A stretch of DNA of 64,000 nt from Romanomermis culicivorax (lineage: Eukaryota; Nematoda; Enoplea; Mermithida; Mermithidae): contig CAWUHX010000121.1 of the NCBI GenBank assembly GCA_963922205.1, forward strand, positions 248,001 to 312,000, given 5' to 3'. The translations under genes were made by a program, and so were the position numbers. Within the stretch, counting starts at the first letter, position 1; the number at the start of each line of letters is the position of its first letter. Under the pieces are notes generated by a model that saw only the letters and a program-made list of their open reading frames with translations, had not been told where the DNA came from and ran no database searches. Shown in pieces: positions 23,901 through 35,213 of this stretch.

Positions 23901-26900
23901 GAAGCCTCAAAATTATTCATCATACTTGTCATTATAGTCAACATTTTACCTGTCACAAATGACCAAAAATGACCTAAAATTTACATGTGCAAGGCTGATT
24001 AATGCAAGAATTGTCATATAAAATAATGATATTATCATTTATAGGTCGCCCAAAAAACCATCAGCTGATATTCACAAAGGTAAATTATCAGCCGGTGCTT
24101 GCATATCGATCAATCACTTCGCTCGTTCACTATCTTCATGGAAAAACTGCCGAGAAAATTTCATTTTTAATAATTAGTGAATTTCAATTTCGGAAGTAGA
24201 AAAAAATTTTCTTTGTTTTTTCTTCTGATAGTGAAAATGATCTACTTAATTCTTTGACCCGTGACCCGTAGTGCACAGAGGTATCCTGGATAACAGGTCG
24301 GCTCGGGTAAAGAGTCTTTTTCCCTTCGGGTCGGGTTGAGTCTGAAAATATTGGGTAGTATCGGGTGGCATACCGGGTCAAAAGGTCTGATACATGTCTA
24401 ATGAACATTTGTAAAACGACTTTGGTGACCAATGTTAGGACTACACTACTTGAGTAACTTAATCTAGGCCCCTTTTTAAAATTTTCATACGCATGTATCG
24501 TACGAACATTTCATGTTTACTAAACGTGGTTCGAAGTTTAAAACTATTTTGTAGGTCATGGCAGGGCTTGGTTAAGAATTTATATACATAATGGTCAAAG
24601 TTTTGAATTGACCAAAGTGGGTTTGCAACGGAATGTAATAAACTTACGTATTTGTCCGCGTAACCCGGTAACGTGGCCGATTTATATGCTAAACCATAGC
24701 CTGGTTTCGGTACTGAAAAATCAAGAAATGAAAATTTTCACTCTGAGAAAATTTATTCAAAAATTTTAAGAAATTTTGCCCATTTTTGATATTCTAAATC
24801 GATATTCTCTGCGCTTTAGCTAGTGGTGAATTCCTATAAATGTTCAATTCGAAAGACGATTTTTCTCACTTATAGAATGATTAAACTAATAATCATTTCA
24901 GGGTTCATACAAAGTTGGAGAAAAAAAATTCCCTGTGTTTTCCAGGTTTTCCAGGTTGACAAACGAAATTTTTCCAGGTTTTTATAATGATGAAATATAC
25001 TATCCTGAAGAAAAATACTGGATAATAGAAAGATGTGTGAGCTAAAGTATCATCAAAAATAGAGTACTAAATCAAAAAATTTATTTCAAATTATTGCACA
25101 ACCTAGCGCCGAAAAATTTTGATTCCGTGGCGTCTAAAACGTCGGGAAATTAATTTTTCAGCACATTCTTATGCAGCTACCGATGATCAATCGTGATCTT
25201 TTCACCATTTGATAGGTGGAAGCGTTAAAACATTTTTCTAACGTTTTCGTATATCAACAGCCAGTAATTTACCAATCATAATTATTTATGATATATACAT
25301 ATAAACCAACGTATAAACCAGTGTTTTTTTTCGCACGAGCACGGTACAAAAAAATCACCAGAAAAGTTTTGCACGCCAAAAAATTTGTTGTACGCTAAAT
25401 AAATAGTCACATTTTTCCACAAACTTTTCTTCCACAAATAAAGACGTCAAATTTTTTCCACACATCAGTGTTTTTTTCGTCACTGGGCTTTCTGCATAGC
25501 ACAGAAAAGCGAAGAAAAGGTTTCTGCACCGCGGTTTTCTCCTGTTACTACTGTTTTTTCGCACAAAAATGCTCATAGACGCTTTATTTGTGTATTTTTG
25601 ATCTTTTTCAAACCTTCTGCTGTTTTTAGACTTAATTCATTAAAATTGAGGAAACATTTGAAATTTTTGGGTTTAATTGAAGTCTAATCTATATGCATTG
25701 TGGAACAAAATTTCCAGCAAACTATATGAGAGCATAATGACTTTGAATTACATGAGAAATCGACGGTTAGGTCCTCTTGATGACAAGTCAGAGCCCAAAA
25801 AAGATAGTAATGTTTCCGGCGCGAAGCGCCGGAAAAATTTTTTGGGTATTGACATTCAGCGACACTAGAAAATCAATTTTCCGAACATTTATTTCAAGAA
25901 TTACATTCGAATTTTCTGTTCGAAATTCGTACTTTCTAGAAATTTTTTATTTGAAAAATTTTAAAACCAGTAATTTATTTGCAAACTCTCAAGAACTTGG
26001 CCGAAATGACATGAGTAAGAAGAGTAGAAATTTCCGAAAACTACTTCCATACAGCTTTTGAATTGATTTTACATAAAGAAAGGATCAATCGCTTCAAAAA
26101 GTTTACAGACTTGACCATACATGTAACGGAGCTCTGAGGTCTGGGGGGGGGGGGGGTTGGAGCACTTTTTGGGGCCGGGGGTCAGTAATTCCCAAAATTT
26201 TGGGGGGAGAGGTCCCTGAAGGAAAAAATTCAATTTTTTCCATGAAAAATGTCCGAAAAACGGTTTAAAAAGTAGTAATTTTTGTCTAAAAAATGATAAA
26301 ATTAGGATTGGAATATCCTGGGGGGGGGGGGTCGCCCAATGGCTAGCCATATGGTCGACGATTTCTGGGGGGGGGGGGTTCCCATAGCACTTCCCCCCCC
26401 AATTACATGTATGGACTTGACGTATTGATCCTTCTCAAAAAACGTGTCAAGGAAAAAATGTGAATCTTCATTATATACCAAGATAAAATATTGAAGATTA
26501 CCAATTAAAACATGAGATAATACGTTTAGGATGATGAAAATAGATTAAGTGATATGTGAAGGTAGACATGCTAGAAGCTTGCACCTGAGCTAATAAATAA
26601 ATAATAATGCTTATTAAAGTTATAACCGGCGCGAAGCGCCGGAAAATTTTCGATATGTTTTCTTAAAAACGCATAAGAATGCATCTCCGGACAGGAAACT
26701 CAACCAATCAAAGGGGTCGTTAGACTCTAATTTTTATAAGCCATGTTGGCTTGTGCCCCTAAATTTTTAGGAGTCACTCAGAGTTTTTAGGAACTATAGC
26801 TTCTAATTAACCTAAAAAAACCCTGACCAGACTCGATTTTTTTCGCTCGCAGATATGAATGCTCTATATAGCCGAAAAAATTTTGTTGATTAGTCTCTAA

Positions 26901-29900
26901 TTTTCTGGCATAAATGAGGAGTTGGAATGTTTTCTCGAATATTACCCTTACAATCCAATTGAAACGTTAATTTTGACATAATAATTGAAAGGCTAAATTA
27001 AAAGTTGAAGTTGATAAACTAAAAAAACCATCTCGAATACTCGATGATTTTAAGCAATTTCACTTTCAATGTGCATAGTCGAATAAGAAAACTCGCCGCA
27101 GCACGGCGAAAAAATTTGACGATTTTCCTGTAATTTTCAACACAAAATATTTATTTTTCCTGAAAATTCCCTGTGTTTTCCAGGTTTTCCAGGTTTTCCA
27201 GACCTGAAAAAAAATTCTCTGTGTTTTCCAGGTTTTCCAGGTTGTGTATGAACCCTGTCATTTTTTTAGCTACTTAGAATGCGAAATCCCTTGTAACTTT
27301 AAAGCAATTCCTCAAGCCCTTGAGAAAGAAAAAATTGAACTCTATGCTACATGGATGAAATCAGTTAACTAAGATTTCATTTTTAAACACATGAATTCGA
27401 TTGGAAGATGTGAAAGATTATTTTCAAGTATTGAATATTGTCTAAAATTGCTTGCGCTGGAAATCGGTATAAGTAGAAATGACGCATCAATACAGAATGG
27501 TGAAAATTCCAAAAAATTGTCAAGACTGGAGAAAAATTTCTCGATCGAAATCAATCTTGCCCAGCATTGGTTTAAAGAACAAAAAGCTTTGACAAAATGA
27601 GATTTAATAACTCTTCCACAGAAGCTTGAGTGCTTTAAATTCTCATTAAAAATGAAAAATCCATGCTAATGTCATTTGCTACTGCATTTTCTTCCTTTTC
27701 CGTAAAAAAAGTAATTTTTCAATAAAAATTGAAAAAAGTCGACTATAAAACTAAAATGGTGATAAAAATTTTTAAAATTTGCAGCTGAATTTTCGGCACG
27801 AATTTGAAATTGAAAATACATCACTAAATCAAACTACCGGCTATAGAGTATATTTTACAAAACTAAAAATATCGATTCTAAAGTGGAAAGTCGTTTAATG
27901 TTTTCTCTGCACCAAAAATCTCTAATTTGAAAATCTGCAAAACTTCTACATTAATCAACTCTCTATTTTACCCGCTATATACGGTATAGTAGCCGTCGCC
28001 GAACGCTCTTCCTTCCACGACTCCCACGGTTTAGGACGATTAACGTAACGAGAAGGTGCTAAAATGCAGAAAAAATGTGTTTGAAACTGCAAGAAAACGG
28101 AACACGAGAAATAATTTACATGCATTTAGAGGCGATTGATATCTACATCGTAAATGGGGCAGTTTTTTAGCCGACGGTGTTCTAGATGCCGATCTTGGAT
28201 CCCAGTGTAGACGAATTTTGACTTTCTTGTTGTTCTCCTAAAATATTAGGATAAAACTTCTGACACGGATAGAAAATTTTGATTTGTGAAGAAATTTTTG
28301 CCGATTTCAGAATCACAAGAAAAACAAGCTTCTTCATCTGTAATTTTCACTGTCTAAAGTCTCGTTAAACTTTAATGATAATCGCGTTCCATTTCAAATA
28401 TTTTCCGTTTTAAGCCCGCAAAAATTTCGAAAATAAAATCTCAATCATCACCTCTAGTGAGCTGGCCACCACTTTAGCTAGCGAAGATTCGTTCTCAATT
28501 TTCTTCAATTCCTCTTCTGCTTTTCTGATCTTTAATTCTTGCATTGCGCCGTCTATGCTATCGCCTTCTTCCTCAATATCACTGGACGACAACCTTCTCT
28601 TTAATTCTTGAAAATTTACATAAAAATTATGAGCCTTAGATACCTCATTGGTCTAAAAAAGAAGTTAACCTTCGACAGCGTATGGATATGGAGGAGCCGG
28701 GAAATCGTCTCGTTCAATAGGCGGTACGCTTTCAGGTCCGGGAATCTTGGCGCCAGGGTAATGTGATAATTCGATCGGTTCTTCGTTTTCCATATGCGGG
28801 GATTTGGGCCTTGGTTGTTGTTCGGCCAGAATTTCGGCTGCAAATAATGTATAATAGGTGAAAAAGCAGAGCGACGGATAAAATATGGAAAATTGAAAAA
28901 ATAAATGAAAGAAGAAGAGAAAGAGAGAAAAATCTAACAAACAGACAACAAAAGGAGAGAAACAATAAAAATAACAATATCCGTGATAAATGAATCAGAA
29001 TAAAGGACAAAAAGAGAAAAACAGAGTGAAACGAAAAGTGAAGAGAAATACGGTATACAGAAAACATGAAAAATGAAGACAAACCGGATCGAACGAAAAT
29101 TTAAGTAAAAAAAATTAGTAAAAATTATGAAAAAAATTTCAAAAAAAAACAGAAAGGATGAAAAACTTTCGAGCTTACCAAGCTTTTGCAACGTCGTTTT
29201 GTACATTGAAATCCGAGATTTGCGTAATTTTACAATATTTCCTGCGAGAAAGAATTTTCTGTGAGAATATAGAGAAATCCATAAATCCATTTCCGATAAA
29301 GCTTTTCACGAAAACTTTCCAATTTGCCGTCTATATAATGCGTAGAAAGAGCCTCACCCTGCGGAAAATGATACTGAGGCGTCAATGGCGGATGAGGCGC
29401 GATCGGTTGTCTCAGCGAACAAACATTTTGTTCGGGTAAAAGATACATGTAGGTCAAATGCTTCCCGAAATCGACGGTATACTTCGGGTACGAAATTCCT
29501 CGTTTAGGACTTCTGGACGCCGGACGCTGAAAATTGGAAAATTTATCATTATCAGGCGGAAAACCAATTTTTGGTAAAAAAATACGTGCATTCCATATAA
29601 AATTTCGGCTCAAAATGTATTAAAAGAAAATTATAAACAAATAACACACTTTCGAAACTTACGAAAAGTAAAGCTGGTTCGGATATACTACGACGGACGA
29701 TTTCTAAGGTGAAATACGGGGAAACATCATGCTGTAAAATATTTCCACTACAAAAACCGCCACCACTGATGTGAATTCTTTACAGCACATGCAAAAGCAT
29801 AACAAATATTAAACAAGTAAGTATGTACATAAAAACATGTTTTTAATAAAAGAAGCATCAAAATTGACTTTCACTACAAGATTAGAATAAGCAGTGAACA

Positions 29901-32378
29901 CTCGCATTAACTCCAATCTTCTGTATCGGCAAAACAAACTAAAATTTAGTTTTTTTACAAATTTAAAGCTTTGGAAAAAATCTCAACAACTTCCGAATTA
30001 TTTCAAAACATTTAAAATTAAAAAAATGAAAACACACACTCAACTTACTGTAAATCGCTCCATAGGTTTTAGATCGTTACATCTCGAATGCCATATTTCG
30101 TCGCCTAGAATTTTGTATATTGATTCAAAAAAAACAAAATCTATTAGATGACAATGAATACCTTGCATGTACATTTCTTCGTGTTCTTCGAACGATTTGC
30201 CACATCTCGTACAAGACGCGCAATCGGGATGGAAATAATAATCACCCGCCTACGTAAATAAAAATTGTTAAAGTAATAATAAGAAATGAAACATCGATAT
30301 TGAAACTTAATCTGCAGATTTTTTTCTAAACAAAAATTTGACTAAATCTCTATGCAATAATGAAGAAAATTCAAAACAGTAGAAATGGGATGGAAGCTCA
30401 TTGAAGGAGAGCCTGGAAAGTTCGACGAATGAACCGAAAAATCATACATTTTGTTTTTCATCTGCACTCGCTGATTCCGATAGCTGCGTGTGAAATTTAT
30501 GATGCGCGAATATTCAAAAAGTCAATAATGCCACTAAAAGCATGCTCGATCAGTCTATGATTCTCGTACTTCAATATAACTTTAGCATACAACACTAAAA
30601 TAGTTTTAGGTTCGAGTACAAAAAACAGAAGTTTCATATCCCTGCTACTTGATGTGACCTGAAAGTTATTTTGACGGACCGCTTTCTTGAATCGTGCCTC
30701 GCTCAAATTTAACTTCTAACCTGTAAAACCTTGCCGGCAATATACTCAGAACACTCGTAGCACATAACTCCGAACTGAGCGTTATAATCTCTTATACAAT
30801 ACGGCATACCATCTCTGAAAGAGTCAGAATAAACAAAAAAACCCGCAATTTTAACAATATTTACTTCGCCATATATTCCCCGTGTAAAACGGTGTCGCAA
30901 GTCGTACATTTGAAGCACCAAATATGCCACTGAGTCTCCAAGGCCAACAAAATTTGACCACTCTGGATAAGTTCGTTACACGATGCGCACACTAAAGGAA
31001 ATTACATATAAATATCGGATATCTTTATAAAACGAGAAATTCGGGCATACAAAAACATAAAAGATGCAAAATGAATACCGCCTAATTTAGACTTCACCCG
31101 TTGGAGACGGCAGAATTGGTGGCGATATGCGACCATCGGGAGTCGTCGACCGCGGCAGAACAGCACATTTTTGGCACAAATACTCGTTTTTCCCGGTTTC
31201 GGTTATTCGTTGATTTGAAGAGAAGACTTGCCTGGAAGATAGATAGTAATCATTTAATCCGAAAAATTAGAAATTAAACCGATAATTTTATTAAACCGTG
31301 GATCACAAATTCTAAATCTAAATTCAAGACTGAAAGTTAGGGATCAGCATCAACTTCAAGTCAGAATTTTATCTTTCTATTACATGAGTTTTTTCCATTA
31401 CATAAGATCGATAGATTACATTACATAATAACTTTCTATTACATAAGACAAAATTTTGTACAATTGTCACCATCATTCACAAATTTTACAGTATAAAAAT
31501 CGAAACATTTTTCGACAAAAATAAAAAAATAGTAAAAAATTCGTTGAAAAAGCAAGTAGAGCTATTAAAATGGAAAAATATTGATCTCGATGTTTTGGAA
31601 TCATTTAATCACCCCCTAACAGCTCATGTGGACATCCGACCTATTTTCCGGTACCGGATCGGATGCAGCTAAAATATGGATCTGGCCTATCTTTATTATT
31701 AAATCATTTGAATTTATAAAATTATGCGAATACTTACCTGCAACGAGAACACTTAAAACATTGCTGATGGAAAGTTTTGCCCAAACAATCGACAACTTCG
31801 CCTTCTACAAATTCGTTGCATACCGGACACCTGTTGCCGAATTTCGAATGATAGTCTTCGGGGCAATAGTAATTATTTTCGTAGATAAAAAATCCAATCC
31901 CGTTCAATTGCTTTTGGCAAGCTTAAAAATGAGCAAATATGACAGTATAGGCATCCAGAAATTGACAAAAATGCGAATGATAAGGAGTGAAAACTTTCGA
32001 CATGAAAAATTGAAAAAAGACAAAGAAACGCAAAAAATACTTGAATTTCGACAAAAATTGACTAGTTTGTAAATATCGCAGTATTGAACATCATTCACTA
32101 CTCACTTATGAGTATCAAAAACCCTTCCTGGAAATCAAATTAGTTTTTCGGAAATTATTGAATGAAAACGCGGCACATACAAAAGCATCAAAATAGATCA
32201 TTCCTAAGACAAGCCAAAAAATTTTTATTGATAAAAATTCTACTAAATTACCGTTCCAGATTGATTTTATAACTTTATTCACCTTTGCATGTAAAGCATT
32301 GAATGTGGTAAAATTTGTTGTTGGCTCTCAAAGCGTCACCGGAGCACTTCTTGTGGCAAATATCGCACTTTATCTTTC
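19982..32378 (-). CDS. Unc-115: Actin-binding LIM protein (abLIM/Unc-115 orthologue), 5' end missing
   Basis: Family knowledge: abLIM/Unc-115 proteins bind F-actin through a C-terminal villin headpiece and act downstream of Rac in axon guidance and cytoskeletal signalling. In the sequence, eighteen minus-strand exons with GT-AG borders join in phase: 32378-32283, 31921-31738, 31231-31098, 30991-30865, 30814-30721, 30249-30162, 30104-30049, 29731-29663, 29526-29358, 29241-29179, 28837-28670, 28606-28452, 28237-28120, 28058-27972, 24712-24648, 21285-21143, 20963-20892 and 20095-19982. They give about 667 codons: four LIM domains, a Ser/Pro-rich linker and the headpiece. A small exon (length 3n+1) must lie between 24648 and 21285, because the phase fails there. 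The initiator exon lies beyond 32378. Introns hold many transposons; no frame damage was seen. Confidence 0.9.
20505..20878. mobile_element. Inverted copy of the CATACATGTAA MITE
   Basis: It is the reverse complement of 26116-26413 with considerable divergence. The order reads GGGGG-AAGTGCCATG, ATGGTTAATTATATGGTGAA, CCAATCC, CGCTTCGCGCC, a long C run at 20829-20848 and GGAGCTCCGTTACTGTAT at the end. It sits in the abLIM intron between the two headpiece exons. Confidence 0.6.
22396..22653. mobile_element. Small inverted-repeat element with G-rich runs, copy 2
   Basis: It is a second copy of the 11643-11884 family, with ends CATGCATGG and GTGCATG and long G and C runs at 22583-22600 and 22631-22643. 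It lies in an abLIM intron. Confidence 0.55.
22960..23786. mobile_element. Diverged copy of the hairpin-bearing element, GGCTCC type
   Basis: It holds GATGCTTCACGCCGG (22966) and AGCGCTGCGCGCCGG (23388), which correspond to the two inner hairpins of the family. Its right end has GGCTCC at 23699-23704 and 23719-23724 and GGAGCC at 23741-23746, spaced as in the other right ends (AAAAATT-CAGGCGTAG before the second arm). A CCAAAAAAAGCCTG-like terminus ends near 23786. The left boundary is not defined. Confidence 0.4.
25319..26820. mobile_element. Copy of the hairpin-bearing element, GCAC type, nested in the hAT-like element
   Basis: It starts CAGTGTTTTTTTTCGCACG, has the conserved body (GCTTTTTCAAACCTTC, TTCATTAAAATTGAGG, CATGAGAAATCGACGG), the inner hairpins CCGGCGC-GAA-GCGCCGG at 25816-25832 and 26626-26642, and a likely right end AAAAAAACCCTG at about 26820. 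The body matches copies at 33493, 39502, 41373, 44400, 45749 and 46209. It is interrupted by the 298-bp MITE at 26116. Confidence 0.6.
26116..26413. mobile_element. Intact 298-bp MITE, 11-bp inverted ends, 8-bp target duplication
   Basis: The ends are CATACATGTAA and TTACATGTATG, perfectly inverted. GACTTGAC flanks it at 26108-26115 and 26414-26421. The interior has three G runs of 12 to 14 bases and no coding capacity. The uninterrupted target is visible in the sister copy near 40207 (GAGACTTGACGTATTGATC). The 8-bp duplication is consistent with hAT-type transposition. Confidence 0.85.
27972..29731 (-). CDS. Unc-115: abLIM exons encoding the linker
   Basis: Seven exons encode a Ser/Pro-rich linker. 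Recognisable pieces are RRSISEPALL (29731-29663), a TYMYLLPEQN stretch (29526-29358), IERDDFPAPPYPY (28837-28670), a charged helix with ELKRRLSSSDIEEE (28606-28452), WDPRSASRTPSAKK (28237-28120) and NRPKPWESWKEE (28058-27972). The DPRSASRTPSA and SPLNASPSR words are typical of this family. Phases agree at every junction. A second possible acceptor at 29703 inside the 29731-29663 exon gives the wrong frame and was set aside. Confidence 0.85.
30049..32378 (-). CDS. Unc-115: abLIM exons encoding the four LIM zinc-binding domains
   Basis: LIM1 begins KCDICHKKCSGDAL at 32378-32283 and continues in 31921-31738, which also opens LIM2 (CPVCNEFVEGEV). LIM2 ends in 31231-31098 (YLCQKC). LIM3 is in 30991-30865 (CASCNELIQSG) and 30814-30721, which also opens LIM4 (CYECSEYIAGKVLQ). 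LIM4 is completed by 30249-30162 (FHPDCASCTRCGKSF) and 30104-30049 (EIWHSRC). Cys and His ligands stand at the usual spacing in all four. Each domain is split by an intron near its middle. Confidence 0.9.
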
Positions 32379-32603
32379 CTGAAAAAAAAATAAAAAATGA
32401 GCACGCAAATCATGCAACAAAGCTTCGACGCCAGGATAGGAGCAAAGCAACGTTTTTATAGATAGTGGTCAACGATTGCCCTAAACCTTAGAGGACGTCA
32501 TTTGAATTTAAAAAACTCGATTTTTTCGCATAAAACGTCCGAAAAACGGATTAAAAATAAAAATTTTTGTTCAATAAACCGCGAAGTATGTACTCAATGA
32601 TCA

Positions 32604-32749
32604 AGTGCGGATTTAGGGGGAGGGGCGGCCGCCCCTAAATGAAATACGATTTTTTTCTGTATACCTACAGGCTAATTTGAAAATTTTTTGAAAAAATACT
32701 TAATTTTGAGCACCGCCCCCCTTGAAAAAAATTTCTGGATCCGCCACTG
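32604..32749. mobile_element. Small G/C-rich inverted-repeat element
   Basis: The left end AGTGCGGATTTAGGGGG resembles the reverse complement of the right end, CTGGATCCGCCACT. The interior includes the palindrome GGGGCGGCCGCCCC. It is about 146 bp and non-coding, and lies just upstream (minus-strand sense) of the first visible abLIM exon. No target duplication was confirmed. Confidence 0.5.
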
Positions 32750-33492
32750 CTCATGGTGCGGAGCACCAAAAAAATGGATATTATTTTGTTCAAAAATGAC
32801 TGTTTTTGTTTCTTGTTCAATTTTTCAGCCACTTTTTACTAACTTTTCGTAACTAAAAACACGTATTTGATACACGAAGAAAGCTGTTTGATTAGAAATT
32901 TGGACGTTGCATCAGAGGAAAAAATGAAGATCCACCACACTATTCATTTGCTAAATAAACGGTTACGTAGGATTATCATCGTCATATCCTTATCATCTAA
33001 TGTCTCTGTAGTATTGAAATACGATCAAGCTGCTCAAGTGGTTCGGAGTGCTGAAATAATTCAAAATGCAACACATTTTGCAAAAAAATTGCAGAATTTC
33101 TCGCACACAATGCAATGTGAAAAATTTTCTTAAGGTTTTCCCACAAATATGGAAAGAAGGTCAGGAAAAAACAGTGGTTGGAGCCTTTCGTGGCCAAAAG
33201 AAAGGTTGTGCAAAACAAATCTGGAAATACAAAATTATCAAGCATCGACCAGAGGCCCCCAAAGTCAAATTTTTTAGACAGGGGCAGAGTTAAAAATTTG
33301 GCGGGGTAGTGTAGCTCAATGTCTAGGCAACCAGTGATCAATTTTTAGGACTTTGGGCAGGGGTAATACACCCTCACTCAACCCTATAGTCTGAGTTTGA
33401 CTATACGCAGAAATAATGATGTTAAACATCGCTACGAATACCCGAAAGAGACCCATGTGATAGCGATTGACTTTCTGGATATTTCTTAAGGC

Positions 33493-34601
33493 CATAGTTT
33501 TTTTTAGCATTTTACAAGCCATGGCTTTTTGGACTGACAAAATGGCTTGTAGAATTTTAGTCCAACAAGCCAAAATGGCTTGTCAGAATTTTTTGAGTCA
33601 TGTGTTTGATCATATGGGATACAGAAAAGATGCATTTTGGTGCATTTTAGAAGGTCATAATCTCAAAATTTTCCGGCGCTTGGCGCCGGTTATAACTTAA
33701 ATAAGCATTATTATTTATTTCCTAGCTCAGGCGCTGCTTCTAACATGTCTACCTTCATTTATCATTTAATCTTTAATAGTTTTAATCATCTTAAACGTAT
33801 TACCTCATGTTTTACTTGGTAATCTTCAATATTTCATCTTGATATTTAATGAAGATTCACATTTTCCCTTGACACATTTTTTGAGAAAGATCAATACGTC
33901 AAGTCTGTAAACTTTTTGAAGTGATTATTCCTTTCTTAACGTAAAATCAATCCAAAAGCTTCATGGAAGTAGTTTTCGGAAATTTCTACTCTTCATACTC
34001 ATATCTTTTCGGCCAAGTTCATGAGAGTGTGTGAATAAATTGATGGTTTTAAAATTTTTCAAACATAAAATTCCAGAAATTACGACTTTTGAACAGAAAA
34101 TTCGAAACTAATTCTTCAAATAAGTGGTTGGAAAATTGATTTTCCAGCATCGCGGAATGTCGATACTCAAAAAATTTTCCCGGCGTTTCAGGCAGGAAAG
34201 ATTAATAGTTTTTTTTGGGCTCTCACTTGTCATCATAGAGGACTTCACCGTCGATTTCTCATGTAATTGAAAGTCATTATGTTCTTCGATAGTCTGCTGG
34301 AAAATTTTTTCCACAATGCTTGTAGATTAGACTTCGATCAAACTCAAAAATTTCAAATGTTTCGTGAATTTTAATGAATTAACGGCTCTAAAATGTTATT
34401 GAATAAATCTTGAATGACATCTCTTTTTTGATCGATTGCCGTGATGCTCAATATATACATTTCTTTAAAAAATAACCTAGCATTGGAATTTTTTCACGTA
34501 CACTGATATTATAAAATTGGCTTGTAAAAATTTGGAATGGCTTGTAAAATTTTAGGTCAACAAGCCACTTGGCTTGTGACTCGTAGGTCAAAAAAACCCT
34601 G
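33493..34601. mobile_element. Hairpin-bearing element, AAGCC type, full length with 8-bp target duplication
   Basis: It begins CATAGTTTTTTTTAGC and ends AAAAAAACCCTG. CTTAAGGC is duplicated at 33485-33492 and 34602-34609. The body is the reverse complement of the 46209-47225 copy. Terminal hairpins use the stem ACAAGCC/GGCTTGT at 33514-33526, 33565-33583 and 34560-34577. One inner hairpin, CCGGCGC-TTG-GCGCCGG, is at 33673-33689; the other has decayed near 34180. No transposase frame is present. Confidence 0.75.
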
Positions 34602-34746
34602 CTTAAGGCATATTGATAAATTTTTCCAACTAGATCTGAGGTTTTAGAGTCCCTATGCCAAACAATGAAAATACGGTCATGATCGGTTTGATAACATTGT
34701 TTAAAATTATTGCAGGTGTAATTTGGATTTTAACAGAGGCTTGTAG

Positions 34747-35213
34747 CTTGAGCTAACTTCGACCGAAATTCTTCAGCTGTCAAGGCCTGGACCAGGAATA
34801 ATTCAACTGACGTTGCTCGATGAAAATTCCGTTATTAAAAAATTTATTACACCATTTTTGAACTATGATCGTCTATTTTTAGATATGAGTTTCGCTGTTC
34901 TATTTGAATTCATCAACGACGGTCCAGATGAATTTTTCAGTTTTATAAAGGAATGACGATTTCACCTTGCATGCTGATTTAAAAAATCATCACATTCCCC
35001 AGATCTGCTTAACCATTTTTGCGCCTCAAAGAATTTTTTGACAATGATCTTCACAACTTTTTGCCAAAATTATCGTTGTTGCTCGAGGGCCAATCGATCA
35101 GGTGGACACAGAATTTCGTTATTTGTGGCTATCACATTCACTTACTCGAATGTCCAACGCTAGATTCGCCTTCGCTATCGGACATTATTATTATAATTTA
35201 TGCAAATTAGATT
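34747..35213 (+). pseudogene. Unrecognised coding remnant with two frameshifts
   Basis: From 34747 the plus strand is open for 69 codons with protein-like composition (IIQLTLLDEN, LFLDMSFAVLFEFI) up to a TGA at 34954. The coding character continues in the +1 frame to about 35030, then in another frame (EFFDNDLHNFLPKL) to a TAG at about 35208. I do not recognise the family. It would lie inside or upstream of the 5' part of the abLIM gene on the opposite strand. It may be a decayed gene or a transposon fragment. Confidence 0.35.

Larger units (their letters stand above)
24899..27257. mobile_element. hAT-like element with CAGGGTTCATACA ends, with nested insertions
   Basis: The left end CAGGGTTCATACA at 24899 and its complement ending CCCTG at 27257 are inverted. 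TCATTT flanks both sides (24893-24898 and 27258-27263). TTTTCCAGGTTTTCCAGG blocks follow each end in the same orientation. No transposase frame remains. Two further elements (25319-26820 and 26116-26413) are nested inside. The CAGGG ends favour hAT, although six clear duplicated bases are fewer than the usual eight. Confidence 0.6.

Noticed and set aside
29663-29703. Short 41-bp abLIM exon using the acceptor at 29703
   Set aside because: It breaks the phase with the next exon; the acceptor at 29731 gives a 69-bp exon in phase on both sides.
33301-33345. tRNA-like word (GTGTAGCTCAATG) near 33310
   Set aside because: No B box, acceptor stem or cloverleaf could be drawn around it.
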